Counted from the stretch's first letter, positions 35,449-47,734 are shown. The stretch: DNA of 64,000 nucleotides from Cryptomeria japonica (GCF_030272615.1 NC_081408.1:613781977-613845976); one strand, 5' to 3'. Numbers and translations are program-made. Notes: generated by a model from the sequence alone, not told the origin.

Positions 35449-35616
35449 TCAATCAAGTGAGCCTTTTGGATTGGCTCTAACCCTTATTGTGTCAAGTATT
35501 GCCTCATGGTCAGATTCACAAACTTTCAATAAAATCTTGTTATGAGGTCTATCACGATACTTAATCAAATGAATATTTGTTGCAACAACAAGGTTGGAGA
35601 AATGAATAATATGTTT
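35449..35616 (-). pseudogene. transposase last exon, 3' part (downstream of copia insertion)
   Basis: The minus strand from 35616 reads KHIIHFSNLVVATNIHLIKY, then DRPHNKILLKVCESDHEAIL, ending VRANPKGSLD and a TGA at 35449-35451. Read across the copia element it continues the segment that breaks off at 43313 (..WLFEDFETHKH), with the 5-bp TGTTT duplication marking the break. The ORF flanks fit as one exon. The C-terminus of this protein family is not known to me. Confidence 0.65.
35612..35616. repeat. target-site duplication, left copy (TGTTT)
   Basis: TGTTT immediately before the copia 5' LTR. The identical 5-mer follows the 3' LTR at 43308-43312. Confidence 0.93.
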
Positions 35617-37128
35617 TGTTGGCAATATTGCATTATAACAGAAAATGAAAGATTGTTGGCATTTCAATAAGGATATTGAGAAGGTTGTTGATTATTATGG
35701 ATATAACTGATTAAAGATGTTTTACTATCTTGATATTATTATTTTGTCATTGATGTCAAGAAATTGATTTTCTAATTCAGTATGATGTTGCCATATCTTG
35801 AGAAGTATGATATGAAGATTATGAAGAAGTCGGTAAAAGACACAGGAAAAAATATGATGAATAAAGGGATGAATAAGGTATTCAATGGGCAACTACTACC
35901 GAGTCAGACAATGATGAGATCATGATGTTTTAGATTATTTTAACATCATACATATGTTGTAAAATGTAAAGGTTAATGCTATACTATGTTACCGAGCAAA
36001 GAACCTAGTCGGTAAACCCTAAGGTTAGCATTATCGGTTAATAAAGGCGGAATGTCTACCGAGTGAAGTTTAGTATTTACTGAGTTGTTACCAAGTTGTA
36101 ACCGAGCTATAATAGAAAGCATTAAATGTTTACATGCGATATTTAATGAAAGAAGCTAATGAGATGGAGTGGATCAATGATTGGTAAGCTGTGAAAGAAG
36201 TTTGTTAACGAATCTAAGGCAATGGAAAGTTGGCAGGAAGATCTACAGCTCAGATTGAACCGCAATACCCTAACACAAGTTCCAAGGTGAAAATGCAAGT
36301 TCCAAGGTGGGGTAAAACATTTTCAGATCGAAAGATGCATTGAACCTGGACAAGATTGAAGATCTGATGGCTATGATTGATCATGGGAAATGTGATCAAG
36401 GAGATTAAGCGGCTACCTAATTGTTTATAAATAGGAAACTATTGATAAACAATGTATGCGGGCAAGTGTATGCACAAGGATGTTACATAGTGATTACCGA
36501 GCACAGAAGCTTGAAGACCTGTTAGAATAACAGAGTATAGAAGCCCAACAGATAAACAAGATTAGTTCTATGTCTAGATTGTATTGAACAAATAAGAATC
36601 TACTTTAGCATTTTAGATGTGAAGTTGCAGATAGATTTTTATTACTGTTATTTTGTGAAAGTGACAGAAAATCTCTTAACCGAGTGGAATTAACAGTCTT
36701 ATTTGTAAAACCCTCTAGCAAGGTGACATTCTGATTGAGTGTTTGAAATCCTTTGACAAGGTCACTTTTAACAAAGTGAAGATCCTAACAGATCTGAGGG
36801 AAATCCCTTAACTGGGTCACATCTAGCAGTGTGTTTGTAATCTTTAACAGGATTTTCTTTTAACCGAACATACTCTAGAAGAGTATATTTCTTAGTGGGT
36901 CCGAAATCCCACAGTGGTTTTTCCCTATTTGGGTTTCCACGTTAAATCTGGTGTTATATGTTTGTGATCTTATCTATTTATGGGTCTACATGCATTACTA
37001 TTTTTCTGATAAGGTTACTGAGGCTGAATCTGATGTTTTTATGGATGATTAAGTTTGTATGATTCACCCCCCCCCTCTCATCTTGTTGGCTATTGGATCT
37101 ATACTTATATTAAGTATCAGAACTATCA
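35617..37128 (+). repeat. copia 5' LTR (1512 bp)
   Basis: Starts TGTTGGCAATATTGC and ends AGAACTATCA. A TATA box (TATAAATA) is at 36426-36433. Collinear with 41805-43307 with scattered differences. Confidence 0.95.
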
Positions 37129-37192
37129 ATTGGTATCAGAGCATTGGACTCCAGAAGGAAAGTTTAAAGGCACTTGAGTTAAAGATCCAAAG

Positions 37193-38242
37193 ATGTATAA
37201 GAGGGATGCACTGAAGCTGAACAAATCAAGTTTCTCTACATGACTGAAAAGGATGAAGTTACATCTATCAGGAGTTGGAGAATATGCTGTATACTATCTG
37301 GAGAATGATTTTGTCACACCAGGCACCTATCCATTGACTATGGAAGAGATAAAGGCAAAGTAAGAACATATTCAAGCAATGATTGAAATAACATCTGCAT
37401 TGACCGATTCAGAGTTTAATGATCTAGAAGGCTGCAATGATGCAAAGGCAATGTGGGATAAGCTCATATCAGTATATGGAGGAGATGAACATGTTCAAAG
37501 AGAAAAAGTAGACAGTTTAAGAGGACAACTTGAATCTATGAGGATGAATGAAGGTGAGAACATAACTAAGTACAATACAAGACTAAAGGAGATTGTCAAT
37601 CAAATCAATGGAGCAGGTGGAACTATTGAAGAAAAAGATATAACAAGTAAGTTACTAAGAACCCTTCTACCAGCTTATGCAATCCAAGTCTCTGCAATCA
37701 ATGAATTGAGGTCTGTACCCAATATGCCAGTTTCTTTAGATGCTACTATTGGTAAGCTACATGCACTTGAGTTAAGTAATTTTGATAACAGTGGATCTTC
37801 GGTAAATAAAGTTGAATCTGCATTTAGTTCTTTTCATCTTGATGAATCTAATGATTACAATGAAAGAAAGTATAAGTACTTTGAAGGAGATCACAGTGGA
37901 GCAAGTGAAAGATTTCGGAAGAACATGGAAGCAGTACACAAACTGTATGAAGAAATCAGAAAGCAAGAAGAGTTTGAAGCACTTTTAGCCAAAAGGTTAC
38001 CAAGAGGCAAAGGTAAGTATAAAGGAAAACTACCTTTGAAATGTTTCAATTGTGATAGGATAGGACATATGGCTTCTAACTGTCCTGACAAAGAATCTAG
38101 TGAAAAGAGAGATTACCGAGATGACAGACAAAAAGATAATCATTACAGAGGACACCGAGACTTTAGAAGAAGAGATAGAAATACATGTTTAATAGCTGAT
38201 GAGGAATCTAACGATGATAAATCAGATGAGACTGATACATAG
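37193..38242 (+). pseudogene. copia gag
   Basis: The ATG at 37193 is the first after the PBS in the gag frame. Two in-frame stops precede the long clean part from 37379. Copia gag hallmarks include AKAMWDKLISVYGGDEHVQR, then SMRMNEGENITKYNTRLKEI and LLRTLLPAYAIQVSAI. The CCHC zinc knuckle CFNCDRIGHMASNCP at about 38041-38085 is intact. A basic Arg/Asp tail follows. The stop at 38240 keeps the frame into protease, so gag and pol were probably one polyprotein. Confidence 0.9.
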
Positions 38243-38700
38243 GAAGTTGTTTATGTGGCTATTAAAGATGGATCAGATTTAGAAAGGTATGAAGAAAAAG
38301 CCCTAATATCTCATATAAATACTAATGATTCTTGGATTATAGATAGTGGATGCTCGCATCATATGACAGGAGATAAACACAAGTTTGTTATGTTAGAAGA
38401 TTATGATGGAGGCTATGTTAGATTTGGTAATGATGCACCATGTCCGGTAAGAGGTAAAGGATCCATAACACTTCGTGACAATGCTAAATGTAATGATGTT
38501 TATTGGGTTGAAGGTTTGAAATACAATTTGTTGAGTGTAGCATAGCTAAACAACACAGGTTACTGAATAGAATTTCAGAAAGGAATTGTCAAAGTTCATG
38601 ACAAGAATGGAAAGTTAGCTGCTACCAGGACACAAACAAGAGGTAATACATTTCACCTTGACTCAACTCAGAATAAGTGTTTTCATGCAAAGATTGATGA
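38243..38700 (+). pseudogene. copia protease
   Basis: In frame with gag. NDSWIIDSGCSHHMTG carries the aspartic protease DSG motif (38342-38350), followed by YVRFGNDAPCPVRGKGSI and VYWVEGLKYNLLSVA. Stops at 38543 and about 38567 break VAQLNN-like and GYxIEFQKG sequence without losing the frame. It cleaves the Gag-Pol polyprotein. Confidence 0.9.
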
Positions 38701-39780
38701 TACCTGGTTATGGCATAAGAGGTTTTGTCATGTAAATTTTGATAATCCGATCAAGATAAGTAAGAAGCATAGAGTAAGAGGTCTACCGAGTCTTGAGAAA
38801 CCTGAGAATGCTATGTGCTGAGGATGCCAGATGGGTAAGATGACAAGATCAAGATTTACAAGTAAGTCTTACACTTTTAAGGGAATTTTAGATCTTGTGC
38901 ATACTGATCTTTGTGGTCCTATGAAAGTTCATAGCTATTATGGTGATAAATATTTCATACTATTTGTGTATGATTACTCAAGGATGATGTCAGTAATGTT
39001 TTTAAAAGAAAAATCAGAAGCTTTTCAAAAGATTAAGTGGTACAAGGCAAGAGTTGAAAATGAAATAGGAAGACAACTGAAATGTCTTAGATCAGATAGA
39101 GGAGGAGAGTTTACTTCTGATGAGTTCAACTTATTCTGCAATGATCATGGTATTAAAAGATAAGTCTCTACAACTAGAACTCCACAACAGAATAGAATAG
39201 CTGAAAGGAGAAACATATCTATTGTGGATTGTGCTAGAGCACTGATGATTGAGAAGAAGGTGTCACAAACATTTTGGAGAGAAGCAATAAGCACAATTGT
39301 TTACACACTGAACCGAGTACAACTGAAGAAAGGTACTTTGAAGACACCATATGAGATCTGGTATGATAAGAAACCTAATGTTAGTTATTTGAAAATCTTT
39401 GCAAGTAGATGCTATGTTCATAAAGATGATAGAAATGGCAAGTTTGATCAGAAAAGTGAAGAAGGAACATTTCTAGGTTATTCTTCTAGAATCAAAGCAT
39501 TTAAATGTTTGATCAAATCATCTAACAAAATAGTAGAAAGTGCAAATGTGAAAATTGATGAATTTGCAAAAAGAAATGATGAAGGAAATTCCAAAGAACC
39601 AGAAGGCTATGATGAATTTGTCTATGTGCAACCGAGAAGTCCTACCGAGAAAACTGTTGAAGAAAATGAAGAGAATATCTAGTTACCGAGTGATGAAGAA
39701 GATCTTACAGAGCCTATCGAGCCTGTATTAGCCAAGTATGTTAGAAGGAATCATGCACCAAGTTAGATTATAGGAGATAA
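38701..39780 (+). pseudogene. copia integrase
   Basis: The zinc-binding part reads TWLWHKRFCHVNFDNP with the usual RLGH altered to RFCH, then a stop in the C..C region (MC, stop, GCQMGK). The core is long: ILDLVHTDLCGPMKV (first Asp), LRSDRGGEFTSDEF (second Asp), and after a stop TTRTPQQNRIAERRN (catalytic Glu). The GVAERKN-type motif is slightly changed. The C-terminal part includes PYEIWYDKKPNVSYLKIFAS and FLGYSSRIKAFKCL. It inserts the cDNA. Three or four stops and no frameshift. Confidence 0.92.
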
Positions 39781-40960
39781 GGATGATCCAGTGATGACAA
39801 GGAACAAACTGAGACAGAACACATGTTTGATATCTGAATTTGAACTGAGAATAGTGAAAGAGGCATTTAACAGTGAAGAGTGGGTAAATGCTATGACAGA
39901 AGAGATAGATCAAATCAAGATGAATGACACATGGACACTGGTCCCAAGACCGAAGGACAAAAATGTAATCGGTACAAAGTGGATCTTCAGAAACAAGCTA
40001 AATGAAAAAGGTGAGGTCATTCGGAATAAAGCAAGACTAGTTTGCAAAGGTTATGCCCAAGAAGAAGGAATTGATTATGGTGAGACTTTTGCACTTGCGG
40101 CTAGACTTGAAGGAGTAAGAACATTGTTGGCCTATGCTGCTTACAAGAACTTCAAGATATATCAAATGGATGTCAAATCTGCATTTCTGAATGGAATATT
40201 AGAAGAAGAAGTTTTCATTGAACAACCTGAAGGATTTGTTGAAGACAATAATAAAGATCAGGTATGCAAGTTGAACAAAGCTTTATATGGTTTGAAACAA
40301 GCACCAAGAGCATGGTATGAAAGATTGCACTCTTATTTGATTAAGATTGGTTTTATAAGGACAAATGAGAACAACAACATGTACATGAAGAATGATGAAA
40401 ATGGAATACTGATCTCAGCCATATTTGTTGATGATATTATATTTTGTGGAAATGACTCTTTATGCAAGAACTTTGGAAATGAAATGAGCAAAGAATTTGA
40501 GATGTCATTAATCGGTGAGATAAAGTATTTTATAGGTCTACAGATACTGCAAATGAAAAATGAGATTTTCATTACTCAATCCAAGTACATAAAAGAAATC
40601 TTGAAAAAATTTGGAATGGATGATTCAAAACCAGTAATTACTCCTTTGACTACCAACTTTAAATTATCAAATAATGATGAATCTGCATCTATTGATGAGA
40701 CACTCTACCGATCCATGATTGAAAAACTACAATATGTTGTTCACAGCAGACCAGACATAGCACACGCAGTAGTTATAGTTGCAAGATTCTCTGCAGATCC
40801 TAAGGAAACACACCTGACAACAATCAAAAGAATTTTTAGATACTTGAAAGGCACAGAGGATTATGGCTTAGTATATCAGAAAGGAAATGATTTTGATTTA
40901 AAAGTTTATACCGATGCTGATTGGGCAGGCAACATTGATGACAAAAAGCACAAGTGGTGG
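39781..40960 (+). pseudogene. copia reverse transcriptase
   Basis: The clean 402-codon ORF covers the whole [97 protein letters not shown], and [10 protein letters not shown] with the catalytic FVDD. It continues through MTKEFEM-like and [10 protein letters not shown]-like copia blocks, ending at [13 protein letters not shown] frameshift there separates it from the rest of RNase H. It would otherwise be intact. Confidence 0.95.
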
Positions 40961-41375
40961 AGCTTTCTTTTTAGGAGAAAGACTAGTGAGTTGGCTTAGC
41001 AAGAAACAAGGATGTGTTTCACAGTCAACAATAGAAGCTGAATACGTTGCTGCAACATTGAATTGTACCAACATAGCATGGATCAAACAACTGTTGGAAG
41101 GTATAAATGAGAAAGTTACCAAGCCAGTAACTATATTCTGTGACAATACTAGTGCCATTAATATTAAAAAAAATCCTGTTATGCATTCTAAGACAAAGCA
41201 CATCTCTATCAAATATCATTATCTTAGAGAACAAGCCCAAGAGAAGAAAGTGGTGTTGGAATATGTTAGCACAAAGGAGAAAATAGTAGATATCTTCACC
41301 AAGCCACTACCGAGGGACACTTTTGAATATCTCAGAAGTCAGTTAGGGGTCCTACTGCTATCTTCTACTCACTGA
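40914..41375 (+). pseudogene. copia RNase H
   Basis: Frame-shifted continuation of [22 protein letters not shown], then QSTIEAEYVAATLNCTNIAW (catalytic Glu), IFCDNTSAINIKKNPVMHSK (catalytic Asp), TKHISIKYHYLREQAQEKK, and VDIFTKPLPRDTFEYLRSQL. This is the typical copia pol C-terminus. A single frameshift near 40950 in the first catalytic region is the only break. Confidence 0.93.
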
Positions 41376-41804
41376 CCGAGTTCAGTGAAAGCATCAATCT
41401 GATGACTCTATTGAATATCTTTTGGGAGTTGATGCTGAGTTATACACTTTAGGATGTTTTCTAAAAGTGTACTGGAATTAATACTGGAAATAATACAAAG
41501 AATATTACAAGGAATAGGAATTGAAGACAAATGCTCTAACCGAGACTCAGTTGATAACAACAGGAAATAACTTCTTACAGAAACAAATTATGTTTTAGTT
41601 CTTTTCTTTTTGGCATTGTTGTCAAAGGGGGAGAATACCTATGAAAAGGGAGAAGAGCAGACTACAGATTGGAAAGAAGACTGAGAAAACAGGAGAAGTC
41701 TAATGTAAGGGGGAGAGCATTTTAGCATTATTTTAGAATCACAGCAAACCGAATCTACTAAGGTCAAATCAATTGGTTTTGCCATCAATGCCAAAGGGGG
41801 AGAT
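41376..41804 (+). other. copia 3' untranslated region with polypurine tract
   Basis: Non-coding sequence between RNase H and the 3' LTR. It contains two AAAGGGGGAGA-type purine tracts (near 41624 and at 41791-41803); the second abuts the LTR and is the likely plus-strand primer. Confidence 0.8.
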
Positions 41805-43307
41805 TGTTGGCAATATTGCATTATAACAGACAATGAAAGATTGTTGGCATTTCAATAAGGATATTGAGAAGGTTGTTGATGATTATGGATATAACCGATT
41901 AAAGATGTTTTACTATCCTGATATTATTATTTTGTCATTGATGTTAAGAAATTGATTTTCTAATTCAGTATGATGTTGCCATATCTTGAGAAGATTATGA
42001 AGAAGTCGGTAAAAGACACAGGAAAGAATATGATGAATAAAGGGATGAATAAGGTATTCAATGGGCAACTACTACCGAGTCAGACAATGATGAGATCATG
42101 ATGTTTTAGATTGTTTTAACATCATACATATGTTATAAAATGTAAATGTTAATACTATACTATGTTACCGAGCAAAGAACCTAGTCGGTAAACCCTAAGG
42201 TTATCGCGATCAGTCAATGAAGGCAGAATGTCTACCGAGTGAAGTTTAGTATTCACCAAGTTGTTACCAAGTTGTAACTGAGCTATAATAGAAAACATTA
42301 AATTTTTACATGTGGTATTTAATGAAAGAAGCTAATGAGCTGGAGTGGATCAATGATTGGTAAGCCGTGGAAGAAGTTTGTTAATGAATCTAAGGCAATG
42401 GAAAGTCAGCAGGAAGATGTACAGCTCAGATTGAACCGCAATACCCTAACATAAGTTCCAAGGTGAAAATGCAAGTTCCAAGGCAGGGTAAAACGTTTTC
42501 AGATCGAAAGATGCGTTGAACCTGGACAAGATTGAAGATCTGATGGCTATGATTGATCATGGGAAATGTGATCAAGGAGATTAAGCGGTTACCTAATTGT
42601 TTATAAATAGGAAACTTTTGATAAGCAATGTATGCGGGCAAGTGTATGCACAGGGATGCTACAGAGTGATTACCGAGCATAGAAGCTTGAAGACCTGTTA
42701 GAATAACAGAGTATAGAAGCCTAGCAGATAGACAAGATTAGTTCTATGTCTAGATTGTATTGAACAAATAAGAATCTACTTTAGCATTTTAGATGTGAAG
42801 TTGCAGATAGATTTTTATTACTGTTATTTTGTGAAAGTGACAGAAAATCTCTTAACCGAGTGGACTTAACAGTCTTATTTGTAAAACCCTCTAGCAAGGT
42901 GACATTCTGGTTGAGTGTTTGAAATGTTTTGACAAGGTCACTTCTAACAAAGTGAAGATCCTAACAGATCTGAGGGAAATCCCTTAACTGGGTCACATCT
43001 AGCCATGTGTTTGTAATCTTTAACGGGATTTGCTTTTAACCGAGCATACTCTAGAAGAGTATATTTCTTAGTGGGTCCGAAATCCCACAATGGTTTTTCC
43101 CTATTTGGGTTTCCACGTTAAATCTGGTGTTATATGTTTGTAATCTTATCTATTTATGGGTCTGCATGCATTTCTATTTTTCTAATAAGGTTACCGAGGT
43201 TGAATCTGATGTTTTTATGGATGATTAAGTTTGTATGATTCACCCCCCCCCCCTTCTCATCTTGTTGGCTATTGGATTTGTACTTATATTAAGTATTAGA
43301 ACTATCA
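41805..43307 (+). repeat. copia 3' LTR (1503 bp)
   Basis: Starts TGTTGGCAATATTGC and ends AGAACTATCA. The TATA box is at 42602-42609. TGTTT follows at 43308-43312. Confidence 0.95.
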
Positions 43308-43312
43308 TGTTT

Positions 43313-43525
43313 GTGTGTTTCAAAGTCCTCGAACAACCAAACATCAAAATTCTTGATAGGGTATCTCCTAAGCCATGTGCTTGTCATGACAACAAACCCT
43401 ACTGGATACTCAATACCCTCTCCATTAATGATTGTGGTTGTCAATTTTCTCTTAGGCTCAATACAATGACACAAAAAGTGATATGTTCCTTCTTCATTGT
43501 TCTCTTTTGTAACAACTACGTACAC
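43313..43525 (-). pseudogene. transposase last exon, 5' part
   Basis: Minus strand: after an AG-type acceptor near 43530 the frame reads VVVTKENNEEGTYHFLCHC, then IEYPVGFVVMTSTWLRRYPI and FDVWLFEDFETHKH up to the copia insertion. It follows a candidate donor (GGGTAAATATT) about 75 bp upstream near 43600, so a short intron separates it from the main exon. Confidence 0.6.
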
Positions 43526-43599
43526 ATGATGTGCATATTATAGAATGATAATTAATACCAAAAATAATGTTTGATGTAAAAAAATGAGCCAAAAATATT

Positions 43600-46039
43600 T
43601 ACCCAAAAAATCACCTGGTTTCACTAGGTCGGATACATGATCGAAATCAACTGATGCTTCCATCTAGTTCAACTGCGGTGCTCTAGGAATTTGATAGGTA
43701 TCAATGGGAAGCAACGATCTACAAGACCATTTGTTAACCCACTCTTGTGATTCACATTCTTCCCACAAAAAATACATACATGAAGAGCAAAAACATAAAA
43801 TCTGTCTAGTATAAATTACCAATGAACTTGCATTTGAACTTTGAAATGAGTGCATGTCACTAGATCCTGCAACTGTACAACAATCTTGATAGTTTTCAAT
43901 ATCGCATTCAGTTATCAACCAAAAATATCTATGAGCCATTGACATACCTGCATTACCTGGTCCCATTGTAGAGTTACACCATCATAGAATTGTTGCTGCA
44001 TCTTTCAACTCAACACCACCTTCGTACTTCAATTCTTCTCTAGCTAGGGCTCTTTTAATGCATGCTCTTGCACCATCATTCTCTCCCTTTCCATGTCTAG
44101 CCTCACTAAAATTCCAAAAATGTCGTACGCCGCTTGTCACATGCATCCTACTCAACCAATAGAACATCCTTGCATTTTTGAATTGCGAGGTGCAATTAAC
44201 TGACCATATTATGTGTTGCTTATATCGTATGTTCCTTTCCCTTAAACTATCATAGAAAACTTTAAAGCATCCTTGCACAAAATCTAACAAATGTGTATGA
44301 TCGTCATGTATGTAGAAGTGATTTTCTCTTACAACCTTTCTATCCTCCTCTGTGCTATCATTTGCATGCATGAAGGCTATGTGTACAAAAATAGAAACTT
44401 GTGTAGAATGGTAATACATAGATTGCACTTCATTTTGAGGTTGTAGTGTATAATTTTCAGCAAAATCAACTATAGAGACAATGGTACCAAGAGGAAATGT
44501 GTCCTTGCATAACTTGAATTTCTCATCTAACCACCGAGCTCCACGTGTATACATTATGTACTCATAAACTAGTTTCTCTTTAAACGTTCTCATAAAATTA
44601 GCTACACATATATCATTTTTCAGTAACTCACATCTCTTCAATTATTTTCCATCCTTAACCCCATATGTCACCGTCTTGTACTTTCCAAAAGATACAAGTT
44701 TCTTATCAATTTCATGTGTGCTATCCAAATGTAGACATCTTGGCAAATGTTGCAAAACACCACATGTAGCACAAGAACCTTTGAAACACATCATCTCTTT
44801 TACATAACATACTTGAAATAAATTCTCTTGGTGACTTAGGAGGTGGTTGTATATTGCATTCCTGCAAAAAATCCTTATTGTGCAAAGTACAACATATATG
44901 ATGATAAATATCATAGTGCATGAAAAATTCAATATGCATCCTACAACAACACGTGGTGCATACATGAATAAATCTTAACATAAAAAGGTTTTGTCATTTC
45001 AAAAAATCTTTGACTAATTCTTATTTGAGGAAACTTTTGAAGGAATCTTTCATAAAATTTTGTTTGAGTCATATACAAATAGTGTTTGGCATGTGGTTGA
45101 TGATTTCTAGATCCAATTTGCTCGCTAAAAACATCTCTTTGGGTAGGCAAAATCCTTGTGTTGTCGTGCCAAAAAGTTTCAATTAATGTTCTTAGTGCAT
45201 CAACAACAACCTTGTCTTTGTGTGGTAGTCTACCCGAGAACGTCCAAAGAGAATTATTGTTAGGTTCCTCTATTTTCTCCCGCCTATCTAATGCTTTATG
45301 TAAATTTGTTCTACTTATGTTTAATGATTTACTTGTTTTGATTATCAAACGATGTTTTTTTAATTTTCTTGCTCATTATGGTTGATGTAATAACACGACT
45401 AGTAACATTAGAATCTTTAGTACATGATTTTGAACCAATAGCTTGATATGCATCAAATAGATTTCTCACAATAGTTCTTTCGCTATTACTTTCGGATGAT
45501 CTCAGGCCTAGAATTTTCATCGTCTCTTTAAAATTCAAATTTTTAATCATTTACACAATTAATTGGCATCTTGCAGTTTGATTTAAGTTTTCAAAATAGT
45601 TTTTCCATATTCTTTTAAGCGTTCTCCTACAAGTTCGTTCATTCATTTTATCGGGCATTGACTTCAAAATATTCTCATCGATGTCAATTAGATACTTTGG
45701 CTTCCTATGAATGATTCTAGGAGGTGTTAACATCGGTGCATTGCATGCATTAAGTATATTCATCGCATCAAATAGAGTCGGTGTATGTTCATAATTGCGT
45801 GCATTAGGTTCATACGATAAATCAAATGTTGTTGGTGCATCTTCATCATTTGTTTGATTATTCATTGTGATCTCTTCTTCAATTGCATTATGTTCGTTTG
45901 GTAAATCGAATTGAGATGTTGAGGATGACGCACCTTCTTGTCCCATTGCTCTTATGTCACATAATTTCTTCATATGTTGCCTTTGTCTTTCGTTTTCAGC
46001 CTCTTGTTGTTCCACCATTCCTCACTTGTTATTTCCCAT
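43600..46039 (-). pseudogene. transposase-like gene (FAENY/SQFKN/HGKG family), main coding part
   Basis: The ATG at 46039 (MGNNK, stop, GMVEQQEAENERQRQHMKK) begins a frame with two or three frameshifts and several stops. In order: a basic helical region (ERTCRRTLKRIWKNYFENL), IIKTSKSLNISRTNLHKAL, HAKHYLYMTQTKFYERFLQK, a Cys-rich stretch (CTTCCCRMHIEF; CATCGVLQHLPRC), then TIVSIVDFAENYTLQPQNEV, HIIWSVNCTSQFKNARMFYW, SEARHGKGENDGARAC, and a C-terminal Cys cluster (CFCSSCMYFLWEECES). The motif order matches, as I recall it, RNase H-fold transposase-like proteins widespread in invertebrates. Where that family has a WSDG-like Asp this copy has WSVN, so it is probably dead. It lies inside the TIRs and reads away from the right end. 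Confidence 0.65.
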
Positions 46040-46380
46040 CGTTAATAATGGTTGTCCTAAATAGAATCATTTTACATATATATGTAAACAAAAGTTCTTA
46101 AATAATCAAATAACCATAAAATTGAGCATTATTATTATTTTCTTAAATCAAAACTATTAAAAGTTGTAGTGGGGCCTTCAACAACCTCAAAAACTTCTTT
46201 TGAGGCCATTGAGGCTATTGGGCAACTAAAAGTATGTTCAAGAACCGGGTACGTTGTATGTTTAGTAACCCCGTGTGAGATTTTAGTCCCTAAAAATGCT
46301 CAGCATGCCAACATCCATATTCCTAGTACCCTGTACACACTTTTAACTTATCAAAATCCCATACGTGTTACTTGGAGTAA
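46040..46380. other. transposase 5' flank with CCCGTAC-like words
   Basis: An acceptor-like TTTAG on the minus strand ends at 46057, just before the transposase ATG, so an upstream 5' UTR intron is possible. Words such as CCGGGTACG, CCCCGTGTG, CCCTGTACAC and CCCATACGTG recall the subterminal motif. No ORF. Confidence 0.4.
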
Positions 46381-46462
46381 AGAAAATGTGAAGGAAAAGA
46401 GAGGGAGGGGGGAGATAGAGAGAGATAGAGGGAGATAGAGAAGATGGAGAGGGAGAGGGAGG

Positions 46463-46546
<84 letters not shown>

Positions 46547-46720
46547 AGAGGAGGTATGGAGAGAGAGAGAAAGGGAGAGAGAGGGGAGAGAGAGAGGGGG
46601 AGAGAGAGAGGGAGATAGAGGGAGAGGGAGAGAGAGGGGTGAAAGAGAGGATGGAAAGGGAGAGGGAGGGAGAGGGAGAGAAAGGGGAAGAGGGAGAGAG
46701 AGGGATATTGGTACTACTTT
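46380..46720. repeat. GA-rich low-complexity block
   Basis: GA/GGGA-rich, with a (GA)n core at 46467-46539. Ser/Leu and Arg/Glu repeat ORFs here are artefacts. Confidence 0.95.
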
Positions 46721-46829
46721 TTATATTATAATAAAGTTTCATCTTGCCACCTTATGATACCGTAATTCTATCTTGCCATCTTGACCCCTTAGGACATCAT
46801 ATGCTCCTAAAGGGTCATGCGGGGTCCTA

Positions 46830-46947
<118 letters not shown>

Positions 46948-47049
46948 AAGAGAGGGAGGGAGATGGGGGAGAGAGAGATGAGGGAGGAAGGGAGGGAGGG
47001 AGGGAGGGAGGGAGAGAGAGAGATGAATAAAAAAGGGAGGGAGGGAGAT

Positions 47050-47338
47050 GGGGGGAGAGGAAGAGATGTCACATGATGTCGTTAAGGGTCACGTGGGGTC
47101 TTAATTGATCCACGCATGTGTTAAAACACCATATGACCCCTTAAGACACCATATGACCTCTTAAGATATCATACATGGTTCGAAGGGGTCATATGGCATC
47201 ATTGGGGTCATGTAGCGTCATAATAGGGTCCCACATGTGTTAGAACATCATATGACCCCTTAGGACATCATATGGTCTTAAGGGGTCATATGTGTGCTAA
47301 GGGACCTTACATGATGTCATTAGGTGTTATGTGGGGTC

Positions 47339-47340
<2 letters not shown>
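47050..47340. repeat. CCTTAGGAC-type degenerate satellite
   Basis: Degenerate repeats of ATCATATGACCCCTTAGGAC and its inverse AAGGGGTCATATG. Related words (CCCCTTAGGACC, AAGGGGTCACAC) make up the satellite at 59110-61795. A few copies also occur at 46780-46828. Confidence 0.7.
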
Positions 47341-47380
<40 letters not shown>

Positions 47381-47695
47381 TGCAATGTACAATAAGATAT
47401 CAAAAGACAATATATATCAATATACATGTACATGTACATACACATATACATATAATACACATAAAATATAAAAAGATAATACACATACATACATATTATA
47501 TATATATTATACATGTATATATTATAAACATACATATATGTATTCATACGTCATACACATATTATATACATATACATACATATTACATATATACATATAT
47601 GTGTGTGTGTATATACACACATATTATATATACATATATACATACAATAGCTACATATATACATATTATACATATACATATATGTATGCACACAC
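47341..47695. repeat. (GA)n then CA/TA microsatellites
   Basis: GA run 47341-47376, then mixed ACATAT/TATATA/GTGTGT simple sequence from about 47400 to 47695. Confidence 0.95.
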
Positions 47696-47734
47696 ACATT
47701 AATTTATTTATGTTATAGTATCACAGGAAGAACC

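Larger units (their letters stand above)
35617..43307 (+). mobile_element. Ty1/copia retrotransposon, full length (7.69 kb)
   Basis: Complete copia element with 1.5-kb LTRs, a tRNA-Met PBS (TTGGTATCAGAGC from 37130), gag, protease, integrase, RT and RNase H in copia order (IN before RT), a polypurine tract (CCAAAGGGGGAGA at 41791-41803) and a perfect TGTTT duplication. From 37193 to about 40950 the coding sequence stays in one frame broken only by stops, followed by one frameshift. LTR length and overall layout recall Sirevirus-type elements, though no env-like ORF is seen. Confidence 0.95.
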
